Part shown: positions 9,247 to 17,390 of the stretch, piece by piece
Position numbering within the stretch: the first letter of the stretch is position 1
Layout of the letters: every line of letters begins with the position of its first letter
Assembly: GCF_026240095.1 (NCBI RefSeq)
Contig: NZ_JAPIVG010000001.1
Location: 868,001 to 932,000, forward strand
Length of the DNA stretch: 64,000 nt
Direction: 5' to 3'
Origin: Pedobacter sandarakinus
GTDB taxonomy: Bacteria > Bacteroidota > Bacteroidia > Sphingobacteriales > Sphingobacteriaceae
The notes under the pieces: model-generated
Databases searched by the model: none
What the model was told of the DNA's origin: nothing
Seen by the model: only the letters and a program-made list of their open reading frames with translations
Made by a program: the position numbers and the translations under genes

Positions 9247-9507
9247 ATGATAACTGATAAAGCCGATATGGTTTCTAACTGGATTGAAGAAAATGGTAAT
9301 CCGGCCATCGAAAAATTAACTGCCACTAACTTGCATACCGCAGCAAATGCCAAAAGCACTTTACATCAAAAGAAAATACCAGTACGAACTTTCGCCCAAC
9401 TGGTAGATATTAAATCTGAAGAGATTGAAAACTGGCTTAGTGGGAAACATAATTTTAGCCAGAAAACTTTAGATTATCTGATGGAAGTGTTAGCAAGCCA
9501 CGCTTAA
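9247..9507 (+). CDS. Small HTH (XRE/Cro-like) protein
   Basis: This 86-residue protein has a C-terminal half that reads as a helix-turn-helix: RTFAQLVDIKSEEIENWLSG, then HNFSQKTLDYLMEVL. The spacing of alanine, glutamate, tryptophan and leucine is that of XRE-type DNA-binding domains. The N-terminal 40 residues are helical and unrecognised. A good promoter-like sequence precedes it. Its last three codons form the left edge of the 834-bp duplication, so this end is probably the original context of that repeat. Its target is unknown. Confidence 0.65.
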   Translation: MITDKADMVSNWIEENGNPAIEKLTATNLHTAANAKSTLHQKKIPVRTFAQLVDIKSEEIENWLSGKHNFSQKTLDYLMEVLASHA

Positions 9508-9512
9508 TTTTT

Positions 9513-9548
9513 AAAACAAAAAAGCCGCCCTCGGGAAAAGGCAGCTCC
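9513..9548 (-). terminator. Rho-independent terminator of GIN-domain gene, copy A
   Basis: On the minus strand AGCTGCC pairs with GGCGGCT (one G-T pair) and is followed by a run of T. It lies 23 bases past the stop codon. The same structure is in copy B. Confidence 0.8.
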
Positions 9549-9570
9549 ATTTTGCTTAAGTGGCATAGTA

Positions 9571-10182
9571 CTATTTTGCCAGGGCTAAGGCATTTTCTTC
9601 GGCATCCATCAAGGCTAGAGATGGATAAGTTGATGATTTTAATGCTGCAAAATCTGCAAGCTTAACGTTTTTCATATTGCTAGCCACCATTGTGCTGTTG
9701 TTGGCTGTACCATTCAATTTCAATACGGCGTTTTCGTTTACCACAGTATATAGGCTGCCTGCAGTAGTTTTAATTTTGGCGGTTGCGCTTTGGTTTAAGA
9801 ATAGTTGCAGGTATTTTACATCGAAGTTGTTGCTGGTTAATACCACCGACTGGCCGTAAGCTTCAATCCTGGTTAAATCTTTCACCGTAACATTTAAAGT
9901 AACTTGTCCTGCTTCCATCGAATTGATGAATAAAGTTTTCCCGTCGCTGGTTACCGAAGTTTTAGCTGCATCGTAATTGCTGGTACCCTCTACTTTTTGA
10001 TCATCGCCTTGCGTTAAGATGAGTTTTACGTTACCGCTTACCCAAATCTTATTAAAGCTGGCTACAGCCGCTGCTTTGTTTTCTTTTATTACTGGCACTT
10101 CTGTAGCATGTGCAAATGCCGATGAAGTGAATACTACTGCTGTTAATGTTACTGCGAATAATGTTTTTGTTAACGTTTTCAT
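9571..10182 (-). CDS. Secreted GIN-domain (DUF2807-like) protein, copy A
   Basis: This 203-residue exported protein has a signal peptide MKTLTKTLFAVTLTAV... ending near AFA (residue 24). The mature part is a run of short beta-strands with the pattern of the putative auto-transporter-adhesin-head GIN domain (FNKIWVSGNVKLILTQGDD near the start, then repeated strands around VTLNVTVKDLTRIEAYG). Such proteins are common and uncharacterised in Bacteroidota; an adhesin-like or surface role is only the domain name's suggestion. I chose the ATG at 10182 because the signal peptide begins there; the open frame upstream is non-coding in character. The near-twin at 12582-13193 differs at about five residues. 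Confidence 0.78.
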   Translation of the reverse strand: MKTLTKTLFAVTLTAVVFTSSAFAHATEVPVIKENKAAAVASFNKIWVSGNVKLILTQGDDQKVEGTSNYDAAKTSVTSDGKTLFINSMEAGQVTLNVTVKDLTRIEAYGQSVVLTSNNFDVKYLQLFLNQSATAKIKTTAGSLYTVVNENAVLKLNGTANNSTMVASNMKNVKLADFAALKSSTYPSLALMDAEENALALAK

Positions 10183-10542
10183 GTCTTTATGTTTTAGGTT
10201 TTTCTTAATGTTTTTTGATATTAAGACGCACCCAAGCTGAAAACGTTGCAGGCAAAATGGCCGTATTATACCAGCCAAGCCAACATCTAGACCAACGCCT
10301 GTAATTACTCGACGAAAAAGGGTTGGTATAAGGAAGGTGGTTGAAGGAGTGTGGAATAGCCAATCGGTTAGGCGGACATTCAAAAGAAATTTCGGAACAA
10401 TATCGAGCGATCAATACCATATACAAATGATATAGAATCTTCTATTAGTCATACAATAGTGCTAAAATCAATGAGCTGTAGAGGCAAATTAATTGAGCTT
10501 TACAAGCAACTTTATTGTTTTACGAGCGTGCATATTTGTGTT

Positions 10543-11514
10543 ATGAAAAACATCAAAAAAATTCAATTAGGGCACAATGGTCCTTTAGTATCTGGTCTTG
10601 GGCTAGGTTGCATGCGTATGTCTTCGATCTGGGGAGGATCAACTCCTAATGAATCAGAAAGTATTGCCACCATAAACGAGGCTTTGGATCTTGGCATAAA
10701 TTTTTTGAACACCGGGGATTTTTACGGCGCTGGCCACAACGAGATACTGATTGGAAAAGCAATTAAAGGAAGGCGAGCGGATGCCTTTATAAGCGTAAAG
10801 TTTGGAGCCTTATTTCATAATGGTCAATGGCTTGGGCTGGACCTTAGGCCGAACTCGATTAAGAATTTTATCAACTACTCACTCACCCGTCTTGGCATTG
10901 AAACGATTGATCTCTATCAACCCAGCCGAATGGACGATAGCGTGCCAGTGGAAGATATTATTGGTACTGTAGCTGATTTGGTTAAAGAAGGCAAAGTCCG
11001 CCATATAGGTGTATCTGAAATTACTGCAGAACAACTTCGTTCAGCCAATGAGGTGTATCCGATAAGTGCCTTGGAAATCGGCTATTCACTTGCAGATCGG
11101 CAAATAGAAAATGAATTGCTGCCCACAGCTAAGGAGTTAGGTATTGCTGTTATAGCATTTGCAAATACCGCAGAGGGTTTATTGACCGGCGAAATGAGTG
11201 CACCACTTATAGAGAGCGATTACCGGAACCATTTCTCGCGTTTTCAAGGTGAAAATCTTATCCACAATCTCCAGAAAGTAGCGGTTTTGAAAGATTTAGC
11301 AAGCACAAAAGGCATTTCGCCTACGCAACTAGCTATTGCATGGGTGAAACAACAGGGTGAGCAAATCATGCCATTAGTAAGTATGAGCAAGAGATCGCGT
11401 TTGGCTCAAAATATATCAGCGATGGAAATCGAGTTTACCGAAGAAGAAATGACTACATTAAATACTACTTTTGCAATAGGCGCTATCAAAGGTGGTACGT
11501 ACTTAGCACGATAA
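10543..11514 (+). CDS. Aldo/keto reductase
   Basis: This 323-residue TIM-barrel oxidoreductase is expected to reduce carbonyls with NAD(P)H. The start at 10543 is chosen because MKNIKKIQLG aligns with the family start. Visible are GLGLGCMRMS, the catalytic tyrosine in NTGDFYGAGHNE, the lysine in ISVKFG and the C-terminal cofactor region. The usual catalytic aspartate (D-T-A-x-x-Y-G) is Asn here (N-T-G-D-F-Y-G), and the usual histidine of the HR[VL]D-type motif is replaced in YQPSRMDD. A related P-[SA]-R-x-D form is known in some subfamilies. The AraC regulator starts at the base after its stop codon, so the two are coupled. Confidence 0.85.
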   Translation: MKNIKKIQLGHNGPLVSGLGLGCMRMSSIWGGSTPNESESIATINEALDLGINFLNTGDFYGAGHNEILIGKAIKGRRADAFISVKFGALFHNGQWLGLDLRPNSIKNFINYSLTRLGIETIDLYQPSRMDDSVPVEDIIGTVADLVKEGKVRHIGVSEITAEQLRSANEVYPISALEIGYSLADRQIENELLPTAKELGIAVIAFANTAEGLLTGEMSAPLIESDYRNHFSRFQGENLIHNLQKVAVLKDLASTKGISPTQLAIAWVKQQGEQIMPLVSMSKRSRLAQNISAMEIEFTEEEMTTLNTTFAIGAIKGGTYLAR

Positions 11515-12336
11515 ATGGAAAGTCCAGCAGAAATTCTTCCTGGTGTAATCTTTTATTCATACCTGTCTACCGAGAGGAGACAGAAAGCATGTTTTTGGAA
11601 TCATCATACCTTGATTCTCCAGGTTTCAGGACAGTTCACACTAGAAACCTCTGCTCAAACTATATCGATGGGCGCAGGAGAAATGCTGCTGATTGGTAAG
11701 AATCAGCTAGGGACGCTAACCAAAACACCTGGTTACGAGGGATGCTATGAAACAATTGTAATTTCACTACAGGAAGACTTGATGCGCAAAATTGCATTGG
11801 AGGAAAAGCTTGAATCTGGAGATAAATACATCGGTTTGCCCAACCTACTGATTCCATCCAATGAATTTTTGCAAGGCTATTTTCATTCTATCGTTCCCTA
11901 TGCGAGAAGCTCAGGGGCAACAATGACCGATGAATTGGGCATCTTAAAAGTAAAAGAGGGTGTTAAATTGTTGCTTCTGGCGCTTCCTGCATTACGAAGC
12001 TTTTTGTTCGATTATTCAGAACCTTATAAAATTGATCTTGAAAAGTTCATGGTCAACAACTTTCAATTTAACGTGCCCTTAGAAAAATTTGCGCAGCTAA
12101 CTGGCCGAAGTCTGGCAGGATTCAAACGTGATTTTCAAAAGATTTTTAGTCTTCCACCTCGCCAATGGTTGCTATCCAAACGGTTAGATGCAGCAAAATT
12201 TTTAATTGAAAATAAACATCAAAAGCCTTCAGCCATATATTTGGATTTGGGCTTCGAAAGCCTTTCACACTTTTCTCATGCTTTTAAGAAGAAATTCGGA
12301 TTAGTTCCAAGCGATCTGAATAAACATATAGTGTAG
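11515..12336 (+). CDS. AraC-family transcriptional regulator
   Basis: This 273-residue regulator has an N-terminal cupin-like sensing domain (residues ~1-150: FTLETSAQTISMGAGEMLLI and following strands) and a C-terminal AraC double helix-turn-helix. The latter runs from PLEKFAQLTGRSLAGFKRDF to LGFESLSHFSHAFKKKFGL and VPSDLNK. Its ATG directly follows the TAA of the aldo/keto reductase, suggesting translational coupling and regulation of that gene. The inducer is unknown. Confidence 0.87.
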   Translation: MESPAEILPGVIFYSYLSTERRQKACFWNHHTLILQVSGQFTLETSAQTISMGAGEMLLIGKNQLGTLTKTPGYEGCYETIVISLQEDLMRKIALEEKLESGDKYIGLPNLLIPSNEFLQGYFHSIVPYARSSGATMTDELGILKVKEGVKLLLLALPALRSFLFDYSEPYKIDLEKFMVNNFQFNVPLEKFAQLTGRSLAGFKRDFQKIFSLPPRQWLLSKRLDAAKFLIENKHQKPSAIYLDLGFESLSHFSHAFKKKFGLVPSDLNKHIV

Positions 12337-12523
12337 TGTCCATAGGCGTTGGGATCTAGCTTAAACCTTAATGCACTCATCATGAAAGCGTTACTACGCT
12401 CTACAAAAAATGAATTTAGTACTATTTCAATATTTCATTTCCTTTTAGAAGATATTTTTAGCTTGATCCCTTGTTTATAATTCAAAACCGTTAGACAGGC
12501 CATCCACTTCACGCTTAATTTTT

Positions 12524-12559
12524 AAAACAAAAAAGCCGCCCTCGGGAAAAGGCAGCTCC
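12524..12559 (-). terminator. Rho-independent terminator of GIN-domain gene, copy B
   Basis: This is the same stem and T-run as in copy A, carried within the duplication. Confidence 0.8.
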
Positions 12560-12581
12560 ATTTTGTTTATGTGGCTTAGCA

Positions 12582-13193
12582 CTATTTTGCCAGGGCTAAG
12601 GCATTTTCTTCGGCATCCATTAAGGCAAGAGATGGGTAGGTTGATGATTTTAATGCGGCGAAATCTGCAAGTTTAACGTTTTTCATGTTGCTAGCCACCA
12701 TCGTACTCTGATCGGCTGTGCCATTTAATTTTAATACCGCATTTTCGTTTACCACGGTGTAAAGGCTGCCGGCAGTGGTTTTTATTTTAGCCGTTGCGCT
12801 TTGGTTTAAGAATAGTTGCAGGTATTTTACATCGAAGTTGTTGCTGGTTAATACCACCGACTGGCCGTAAGCTTCAATCCTGGTTAAATCTTTCACCGTA
12901 ACATTTAAAGTAACTTGTCCTGCTTCCATCGAATTGATGAATAAAGTTTTCCCGTCGCTGGTTACCGAAGTTTTGGCTGCATCGTAATTGCTGGTACCTT
13001 CTACTTTTTGATCATCGCCTTGCGTTAAGATGAGTTTTACGTTACCGCTTACCCAAATCTTATTAAAGCTGGCTACAGCCGCTGCTTTGTTTTCTTTTAC
13101 TACCGGCACTTCTATAGCATGTGCAAATGCCGATGAAGTGAATACTACTGCTGTTAATGCTACTGCGAATAATGTTTTTGTTAACGTTTTCAT
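12582..13193 (-). CDS. Secreted GIN-domain (DUF2807-like) protein, copy B
   Basis: This is the near-identical paralog of the protein at 9571-10182: 203 residues, the same signal peptide with a T-to-A change in its core, and the same strand-rich mature domain. Differences lie around residues 12, 27 and 32 and at the N-N to D-Q change near residue 170. The coding sequence is almost identical over its first two thirds and clearly diverged, mostly silently, over the last third. The upstream 150 bases are also duplicated, so both copies should be expressed from similar signals. Function unknown. Confidence 0.78.
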   Translation of the reverse strand: MKTLTKTLFAVALTAVVFTSSAFAHAIEVPVVKENKAAAVASFNKIWVSGNVKLILTQGDDQKVEGTSNYDAAKTSVTSDGKTLFINSMEAGQVTLNVTVKDLTRIEAYGQSVVLTSNNFDVKYLQLFLNQSATAKIKTTAGSLYTVVNENAVLKLNGTADQSTMVASNMKNVKLADFAALKSSTYPSLALMDAEENALALAK

Positions 13194-13442
13194 GTCTTTA
13201 TGTTTTAGGTTTTTCTTAATGTTTTTTGATATTAAGACGCACCCAAGCTGAAAACGTTGCAGGCAAAATCGCCGTATTATACCAGCCAAGCTAACATCTA
13301 GACCAACGCCTGTAATTACTCGACGAAAAAAAGTTGGTATAAATGAAACGAGGTGAACGAGCGGGTCAAGGCTAAATAGTTGTGCTAAGCAAAGAAATTC
13401 TTATCCAATCGACGATTTAATCGCCAGCCGATTGTATGCAAA

Positions 13443-14378
13443 TCAATTAGTTTTTGTCGTTCTGGATAAGGGTTGCAGCCCAATAATCATGTGGCTGCGA
13501 TCGAAAAATACCCTGAAAATTTCGTTGGGTTCCCCCTCCACGTTGGCATACGCAAATTGGATCATCAAGTATTCCTCACCGTTGGCTTTCTGGATCTCTT
13601 TGGTATAAACCTTAAAATCTTCTGGCTTTATGCTTTCCTTAAGTTTATTTAAAATGTCTTCTGTAATTTGATTTCGAATTTGTGGCGAAAAATAGGCCTG
13701 AGCCGCCTTAAAATTACCATTTCTTATATATGCAATAAACCCGTCAAAATTATTTTTGGCCAACTGAACAGATTTATCGCCCAGCCTTGGATTGGTCTTG
13801 TTTACATAAATTCTGATCCGGTTGGTTGGTTTAATTTCTATTTCACCCTTTTTCTCTTCGTAATTGCTAAATACGCTATAGAGTTCAATTTCTAAGCTAT
13901 CGTTGGGCTTCCAATAATTACGCTGACGCAGGCCGCCTTTTACATCGATCTGGTCAAGATCTTTCAGATCACCTTTCTGGGTGCTTTGCCCATATCTTTT
14001 TGTAAGCTCGTTTGCCAAAAGCCTATACTTTTCTATAAAAGCCTGCTGTACCGCTAAGGATTGTTTGCTGCCATTCTGGTCAAAGTTAATGGCATCCCAT
14101 TCATACTCAATCATGTTGATTAAGGAATCTTTTTCGGTAAAGGTGTAAGTAACCAACAGATCAGGAATACCACGCTCTGCCCTTCGGTAAGTTAAGGGCA
14201 CGGCCATCCCACCAGGTATGATGAGATCGCCATCAATTTGAAAAATTTTTCCACCCAGTTTGCTTTCCCCTGCCGCCAAACGTTTCATGGTCTTCCCGTA
14301 AATATCTGTAGTGATGGCTTGCCCAAAGGATAATTGGCAAAAAAACATAAAGAGAAAAATGCTTGCTGTTATTTTCAT
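13443..14378 (-). CDS. Exported protein of unknown function
   Basis: This 311-residue product has a signal peptide (MKITASIFLFMFFCQLSFGQ, cleavage likely after FGQ). The mature part has no recognised catalytic motif. Its C-terminal third (from FDGFIAYIRNGNFKAAQAYF to the end) has the helix-then-sheet pattern of NTF2-like DUF3887-type domains, a weak suggestion. It is probably monocistronic. A periplasmic or surface location is inferred from the signal peptide. Confidence 0.65.
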   Translation of the reverse strand: MKITASIFLFMFFCQLSFGQAITTDIYGKTMKRLAAGESKLGGKIFQIDGDLIIPGGMAVPLTYRRAERGIPDLLVTYTFTEKDSLINMIEYEWDAINFDQNGSKQSLAVQQAFIEKYRLLANELTKRYGQSTQKGDLKDLDQIDVKGGLRQRNYWKPNDSLEIELYSVFSNYEEKKGEIEIKPTNRIRIYVNKTNPRLGDKSVQLAKNNFDGFIAYIRNGNFKAAQAYFSPQIRNQITEDILNKLKESIKPEDFKVYTKEIQKANGEEYLMIQFAYANVEGEPNEIFRVFFDRSHMIIGLQPLSRTTKTN

Positions 14379-14658
14379 TGCTGAGGTATCGTTAATTTAT
14401 ATCTTGCTTGTTTTGTGCTTTTCAGCTAAAAATCCTTAATCCTATCACTATCAACAACATCTCGAAGGATGGCCTTTTTGCACATTAATCAGCTGGTATT
14501 ACAATCTGCGATTAATGTTTTGTCCAACTGCAGCAATGCTGTCATTCATTTCGCAAACTTCACAAGATGGTACTTAAATTAAATTAGGTATAATGGATAG
14601 CCACAGCAATTTATATAAATTTCAATTAGTCCTATAATGTTGTAGTTTCGAAAATATT

Positions 14659-15201
14659 TTAAGTCGTCCTTTTTTGCACCCAGCGCTCCAAAAATTTAAT
14701 CAAACCTTTATCAAAAACCTTATCATAATTAGGGAGCAATAAAAGGCCATTGTAAGGGTCGATACGCTCTTGATTTACACGCTTGCGCCAAGGTTGAATA
14801 TGCGATGCCACCAATAATGATACATCAGGAAACTTTGAGATACTACATTCTCCCCATATTTTTATCAAGTCCTCTCGGTACTTACCCTGACCAATTCTCA
14901 TCAACATCAAAGTCTGTTTTTCTGTAACCATAGCAGCACTCGCTAATATCTCTACAACATCTCCTTCTTCATTATTGAATAGTTGCGCCAAGTACTCAAT
15001 GTATAAATCGAAAGAGCGGCTATACATATTATTGCCTTTTTTATTCTTAGCTGCTAATTCCTCATCGGCCATGTATGCAGCTTTTAAGGTTTTAGCTTCT
15101 TCTACATTTTTAATTTGAAAAAGATCTTCCACAGCATAGCCCTTATTCCTTAGCTCCTTTGCAATGGTATTAATTATTTTAGTGTATTTATCCGGACGCG
15201 A
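14659..15201 (-). pseudogene. HNH restriction-type endonuclease, broken at both ends
   Basis: The frame preserves the middle and most of the HNH part of a known endonuclease family: NNMYSRSFDLYIEYL, an I-G-Q-G-K-Y-R-E-D-L-I block, then LLVASHIQPW and D-P-Y-N-G-L-L-L-L-P-N-Y-D-K-V-F-D-K-G. A GTG at 15132 gives 157 codons, but family-like sequence (S-R-P-D-K-Y onward) continues upstream to about 15201 without a start codon. The C-terminus stops soon after the HNH motif, where family members continue with more strands and helices. Both ends therefore appear lost. It lies outside the integrated element, directly beyond the displaced tRNA fragment, and is probably a relic of an earlier insertion at the same tRNA. 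Confidence 0.7.
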
Positions 15202-15215
15202 TATAGACGATAACA

Positions 15216-15253
15216 GAAAAAGCCATCGATCGTACTAGACTGATGACTTTTTT
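15216..15253. terminator. Hairpin terminator next to the displaced tRNA fragment
   Basis: AGCCATC pairs with GATGACT (one G-T pair), with A- and T-runs on the two sides. Before insertion of the element it would have followed the tRNA-Arg gene, so it is probably that tRNA's old terminator. Confidence 0.55.
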
Positions 15254-15319
15254 GTAGCCCCGAGCAGAATCGAACTGCTATCTAAAGTTTAGGAAACTTC
15301 TATTCTATCCGTTGAACTA
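15254..15319. repeat. attL: displaced 3' part of tRNA-Arg(CCT)
   Basis: These 66 bases are identical to 38001-38066, the 3' two thirds of the intact tRNA-Arg. The copy includes the T-arm, the variable region, the anticodon arm and part of the D-arm, then breaks off. This is the normal trace of a tyrosine integrase acting in a tRNA gene. Confidence 0.93.
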
Positions 15320-15356
15320 ACTGTAAGATAGCTAATTACAAAATCTACAAAGCAGT

Positions 15357-15378
15357 TGCGCCACCAAATGCGCCAAAT
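15357..15378. repeat. Possible integrase arm-type site, left
   Basis: Two copies of TGCGCCA start 12 bases apart. The same 22-bp arrangement, with two mismatches, lies near the right end (37808-37829). Direct repeats inside both ends of an integrated element are typical of arm-type binding sites for integrase or excisionase. Confidence 0.4.
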
Positions 15379-15379
15379 C

Positions 15380-16495
15380 ATGTTTACGCAACCAAAATCT
15401 TTTCTATCTAAACAGATTGAAGATAGAGCTTACATTTCGTTTTATTACGATGGAAAGCGGTTTAGGGAATACAATGGAAACCGACTAAATCTAAACATAA
15501 ACCCAAACCAATGTACGACATTAAAAGACAAGAAGCGTTTGCTTTCACATTTGCAATTTGAATTTACTAAAGCTCTCAATGCAGGTTGGAATCCTTTGCA
15601 GAAAGAGGTAGAATTACCTAGTTTCGAGTTTGCACTTGATGCCGTACTTGATGATAAACTAAGCTCCAACCTTTGTGATTTATATAAACGAAACTTAAAG
15701 GCAGTTGCAAAAATGTTTAAAGCTTCCCTTAGTAAAGCAGAATGCAAAGCCAATGCTGATCAACTTACTCTTGGAACTGTAGAAAGCTTCTTGAATAAGT
15801 TTCAATCCAGTGAAAGAAATTATATTAACAGGCGTAGGTGTCTGGGTACACTTATAAATGAAATGATTAGAAAAGGATATGCAACTAAGAACATCGTTAA
15901 GTCAACAAAGACTGCTAGAGCGAAAGCATCATTACATGTACCATATACAGAATCAGAGCTTCGTAATGTACTTGATTTTCTAAAGATCAACTATCCGAAT
16001 TTACATCTATGTTGCTTGTTGACCTATGGGTGTTTACTACGCCCACACCATGAGGTAAGATTACTTAAAGTTAAGCATATCGTTAAAGACTTTAGTCAAA
16101 TTCAATTATCCGGTAGCGAAAATAAAAGTAAACGGATTAGAACCGTTTATATTCCAGAATATGTAAAACCAATATTGAGAAAGCGTTTAGCTGAAATAAC
16201 TGACAGCGAAACCAATATCTTTAGTCTTAAACATGAACCATTCAACGTAGGATACTTTAATTTAATGTGGGGTAAAGCGAGTATTAAAATGAAGAAGCTT
16301 GAGTTACTAAAAGTAAACCAAACGATTTACTCATTTAGACATACTGCTGCAATCAAAATTTATCAGAAAACAAAGGATATTCATATACTACAACAATTAC
16401 TTCAGCATTCGGATATGATTGTAACCTTAAACTATCTAAGGGGTTTAGGAGAAGTAAGTGATGAAAAACTAAGGGATGTAATTCCAGAACTATAG
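15380..16495 (+). CDS. Tyrosine recombinase (site-specific integrase)
   Basis: This enzyme is expected to integrate and excise the element at tRNA-Arg. The 371-residue protein has an arm-binding/SAM-like N-terminal domain and a catalytic C-terminal domain. Catalytic residues are visible: the first Arg in YGCLLRPHHEVRLL, the R-H pair in YSFRHTAA (the usual first His is Tyr), the His in LLQHSD and the nucleophile Tyr in TLNYLRG. I chose the ATG at 15380 because MFTQPKSFLS fits the start of Bacteroidota integrases; an ATG at 15368 and a TTG at 15356 are also in frame. It sits 60 bases inside attL. A shared terminator separates it from the convergent radC-like gene. Confidence 0.93.
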   Translation: MFTQPKSFLSKQIEDRAYISFYYDGKRFREYNGNRLNLNINPNQCTTLKDKKRLLSHLQFEFTKALNAGWNPLQKEVELPSFEFALDAVLDDKLSSNLCDLYKRNLKAVAKMFKASLSKAECKANADQLTLGTVESFLNKFQSSERNYINRRRCLGTLINEMIRKGYATKNIVKSTKTARAKASLHVPYTESELRNVLDFLKINYPNLHLCCLLTYGCLLRPHHEVRLLKVKHIVKDFSQIQLSGSENKSKRIRTVYIPEYVKPILRKRLAEITDSETNIFSLKHEPFNVGYFNLMWGKASIKMKKLELLKVNQTIYSFRHTAAIKIYQKTKDIHILQQLLQHSDMIVTLNYLRGLGEVSDEKLRDVIPEL

Positions 16496-16511
16496 ATAAA
16501 AACTATAAGAA

Positions 16512-16552
16512 TAAAAAAGTATAGCCTGGGCGATCAGCCCAAGCTATTTTTT
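16512..16552. terminator. Bidirectional terminator
   Basis: The stem ATAGC..GGGC / GCCC..GCTAT has internal mismatches and is flanked by A- and T-runs. It lies between the convergent integrase and radC-like genes. Confidence 0.7.
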
Positions 16553-17007
16553 CACATCATGCCTTCATCAGCAAAGCTGTAGTAGCTTTGCTCACTAATA
16601 ATCATATGATCCAAGACTACAATATCAAGTAACTTCCCGCACTCAACTAACTTTTTGGTTAACTTAATATCTGATTCGCTTGGTCTGAGTGATCCACTCG
16701 GATGGTTATGAGAGAGTATCAAACTCGACGCATTACCTTTTAAAGCGATTGCAAACACTATCTTAGGATCAACATAAGTACCACTAACGCCACCCATTGA
16801 AATATCTACCACTCCTAAAACTCTGTTACTCCTGTTAAGCAGTACTACTTTGAACTCTTCAAGGAAGTTGATCCTACCCATATCCCATTGCTGCTTTATA
16901 AGGTTATACGTTTCCTCTGATGAGCTAATCCTTGGACGCTCGTTGATGTTATAATCTGGCTTGTAGCTTACTTGCACCTCAGCTACCTTAAATTGTTCTT
17001 GTACCAT
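16552..17007 (-). CDS. radC: RadC-like JAB/MPN-domain protein
   Basis: This 151-residue protein is the C-terminal JAB (MPN+) domain of RadC without the N-terminal helix-hairpin-helix of chromosomal RadC. The metal motif is complete: Glu near residue 51, then S-H-N-H-P-S-G at 99-105 and an Asp at 113. Short RadC proteins of this type are frequent on mobile elements and in defence islands of Bacteroidota. The historical DNA-repair role is doubtful; a metal-dependent hydrolase or peptidase activity is predicted from the fold. It is convergent with the integrase. Confidence 0.88.
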   Translation of the reverse strand: MVQEQFKVAEVQVSYKPDYNINERPRISSSEETYNLIKQQWDMGRINFLEEFKVVLLNRSNRVLGVVDISMGGVSGTYVDPKIVFAIALKGNASSLILSHNHPSGSLRPSESDIKLTKKLVECGKLLDIVVLDHMIISEQSYYSFADEGMM

Positions 17008-17390
17008 AGTTGTATCTATTTAAATATGGCACTTGTATCAAGCTTTCAACTCAACTAAATCAAGAAGCAACGGATATAAATAGCCTGTGTGATGGCTGCA
17101 TGAGCGTTTATGCCGGAATTTCTTGAAATGTGTTGAGAGGATAAGCTTAAATTGGTGCTTATAATTAGATAGATACTTCTCCCTATTTTTACAGCAAGTC
17201 AAACTTTGAATTATCTATACACGGCTATTTCCTCAAGAGGCTTGAATTAGTATTGTTTACTAGGAGTACCATACATCAATTCTATTAAAACAAACACTAA
17301 ATATCATTGAGAGGAAATTCTAAAAATAATAATTCAAACTTATCTTTTACTTTTAATAGTCTACTTTTTTAAAGGACTAACATTAAAGTG
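17008..17390. other. Spacer without a gene
   Basis: AT-rich, with stops in all frames and no recognisable RNA or repeat. It should contain the promoter of the radC-like gene, but no clear boxes were identified. Confidence 0.5.

Larger units (their letters stand above)
9499..10332. repeat. Direct repeat, copy A (834 bp, GIN-domain gene with flanks)
   Basis: This segment recurs at 12510-13343 in the same orientation at a constant offset of 3011 bases, with no insertion or deletion seen. It contains the last codons of the HTH gene, a terminator, the whole GIN-domain gene and about 150 bases upstream of that gene. Identity is uneven: the part from about 9790 rightward is almost identical, while 9571-9787 carries many substitutions. 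Confidence 0.93.
12510..13343. repeat. Direct repeat, copy B (834 bp)
   Basis: This is the counterpart of 9499-10332. The left junction falls inside what would be the end of the HTH gene, of which only a stub (CACGCTTAA) is carried over, so this copy looks like the derived one. The right junction lies about 10 bases past the shared GTTGGTATA. Confidence 0.93.

Noticed and set aside
10019..10240. Antisense open frames across both GIN-domain genes (also 13030-13251)
   Set aside because: They lie opposite the signal-peptide region and are duplicated only because the DNA is duplicated. They have no independent coding features.
10183..10383. Upstream extension of the GIN-domain gene to an earlier start (also 13194-13289)
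   Set aside because: The signal peptide begins at MKTLTKTL; the extension would bury it and is not protein-like.
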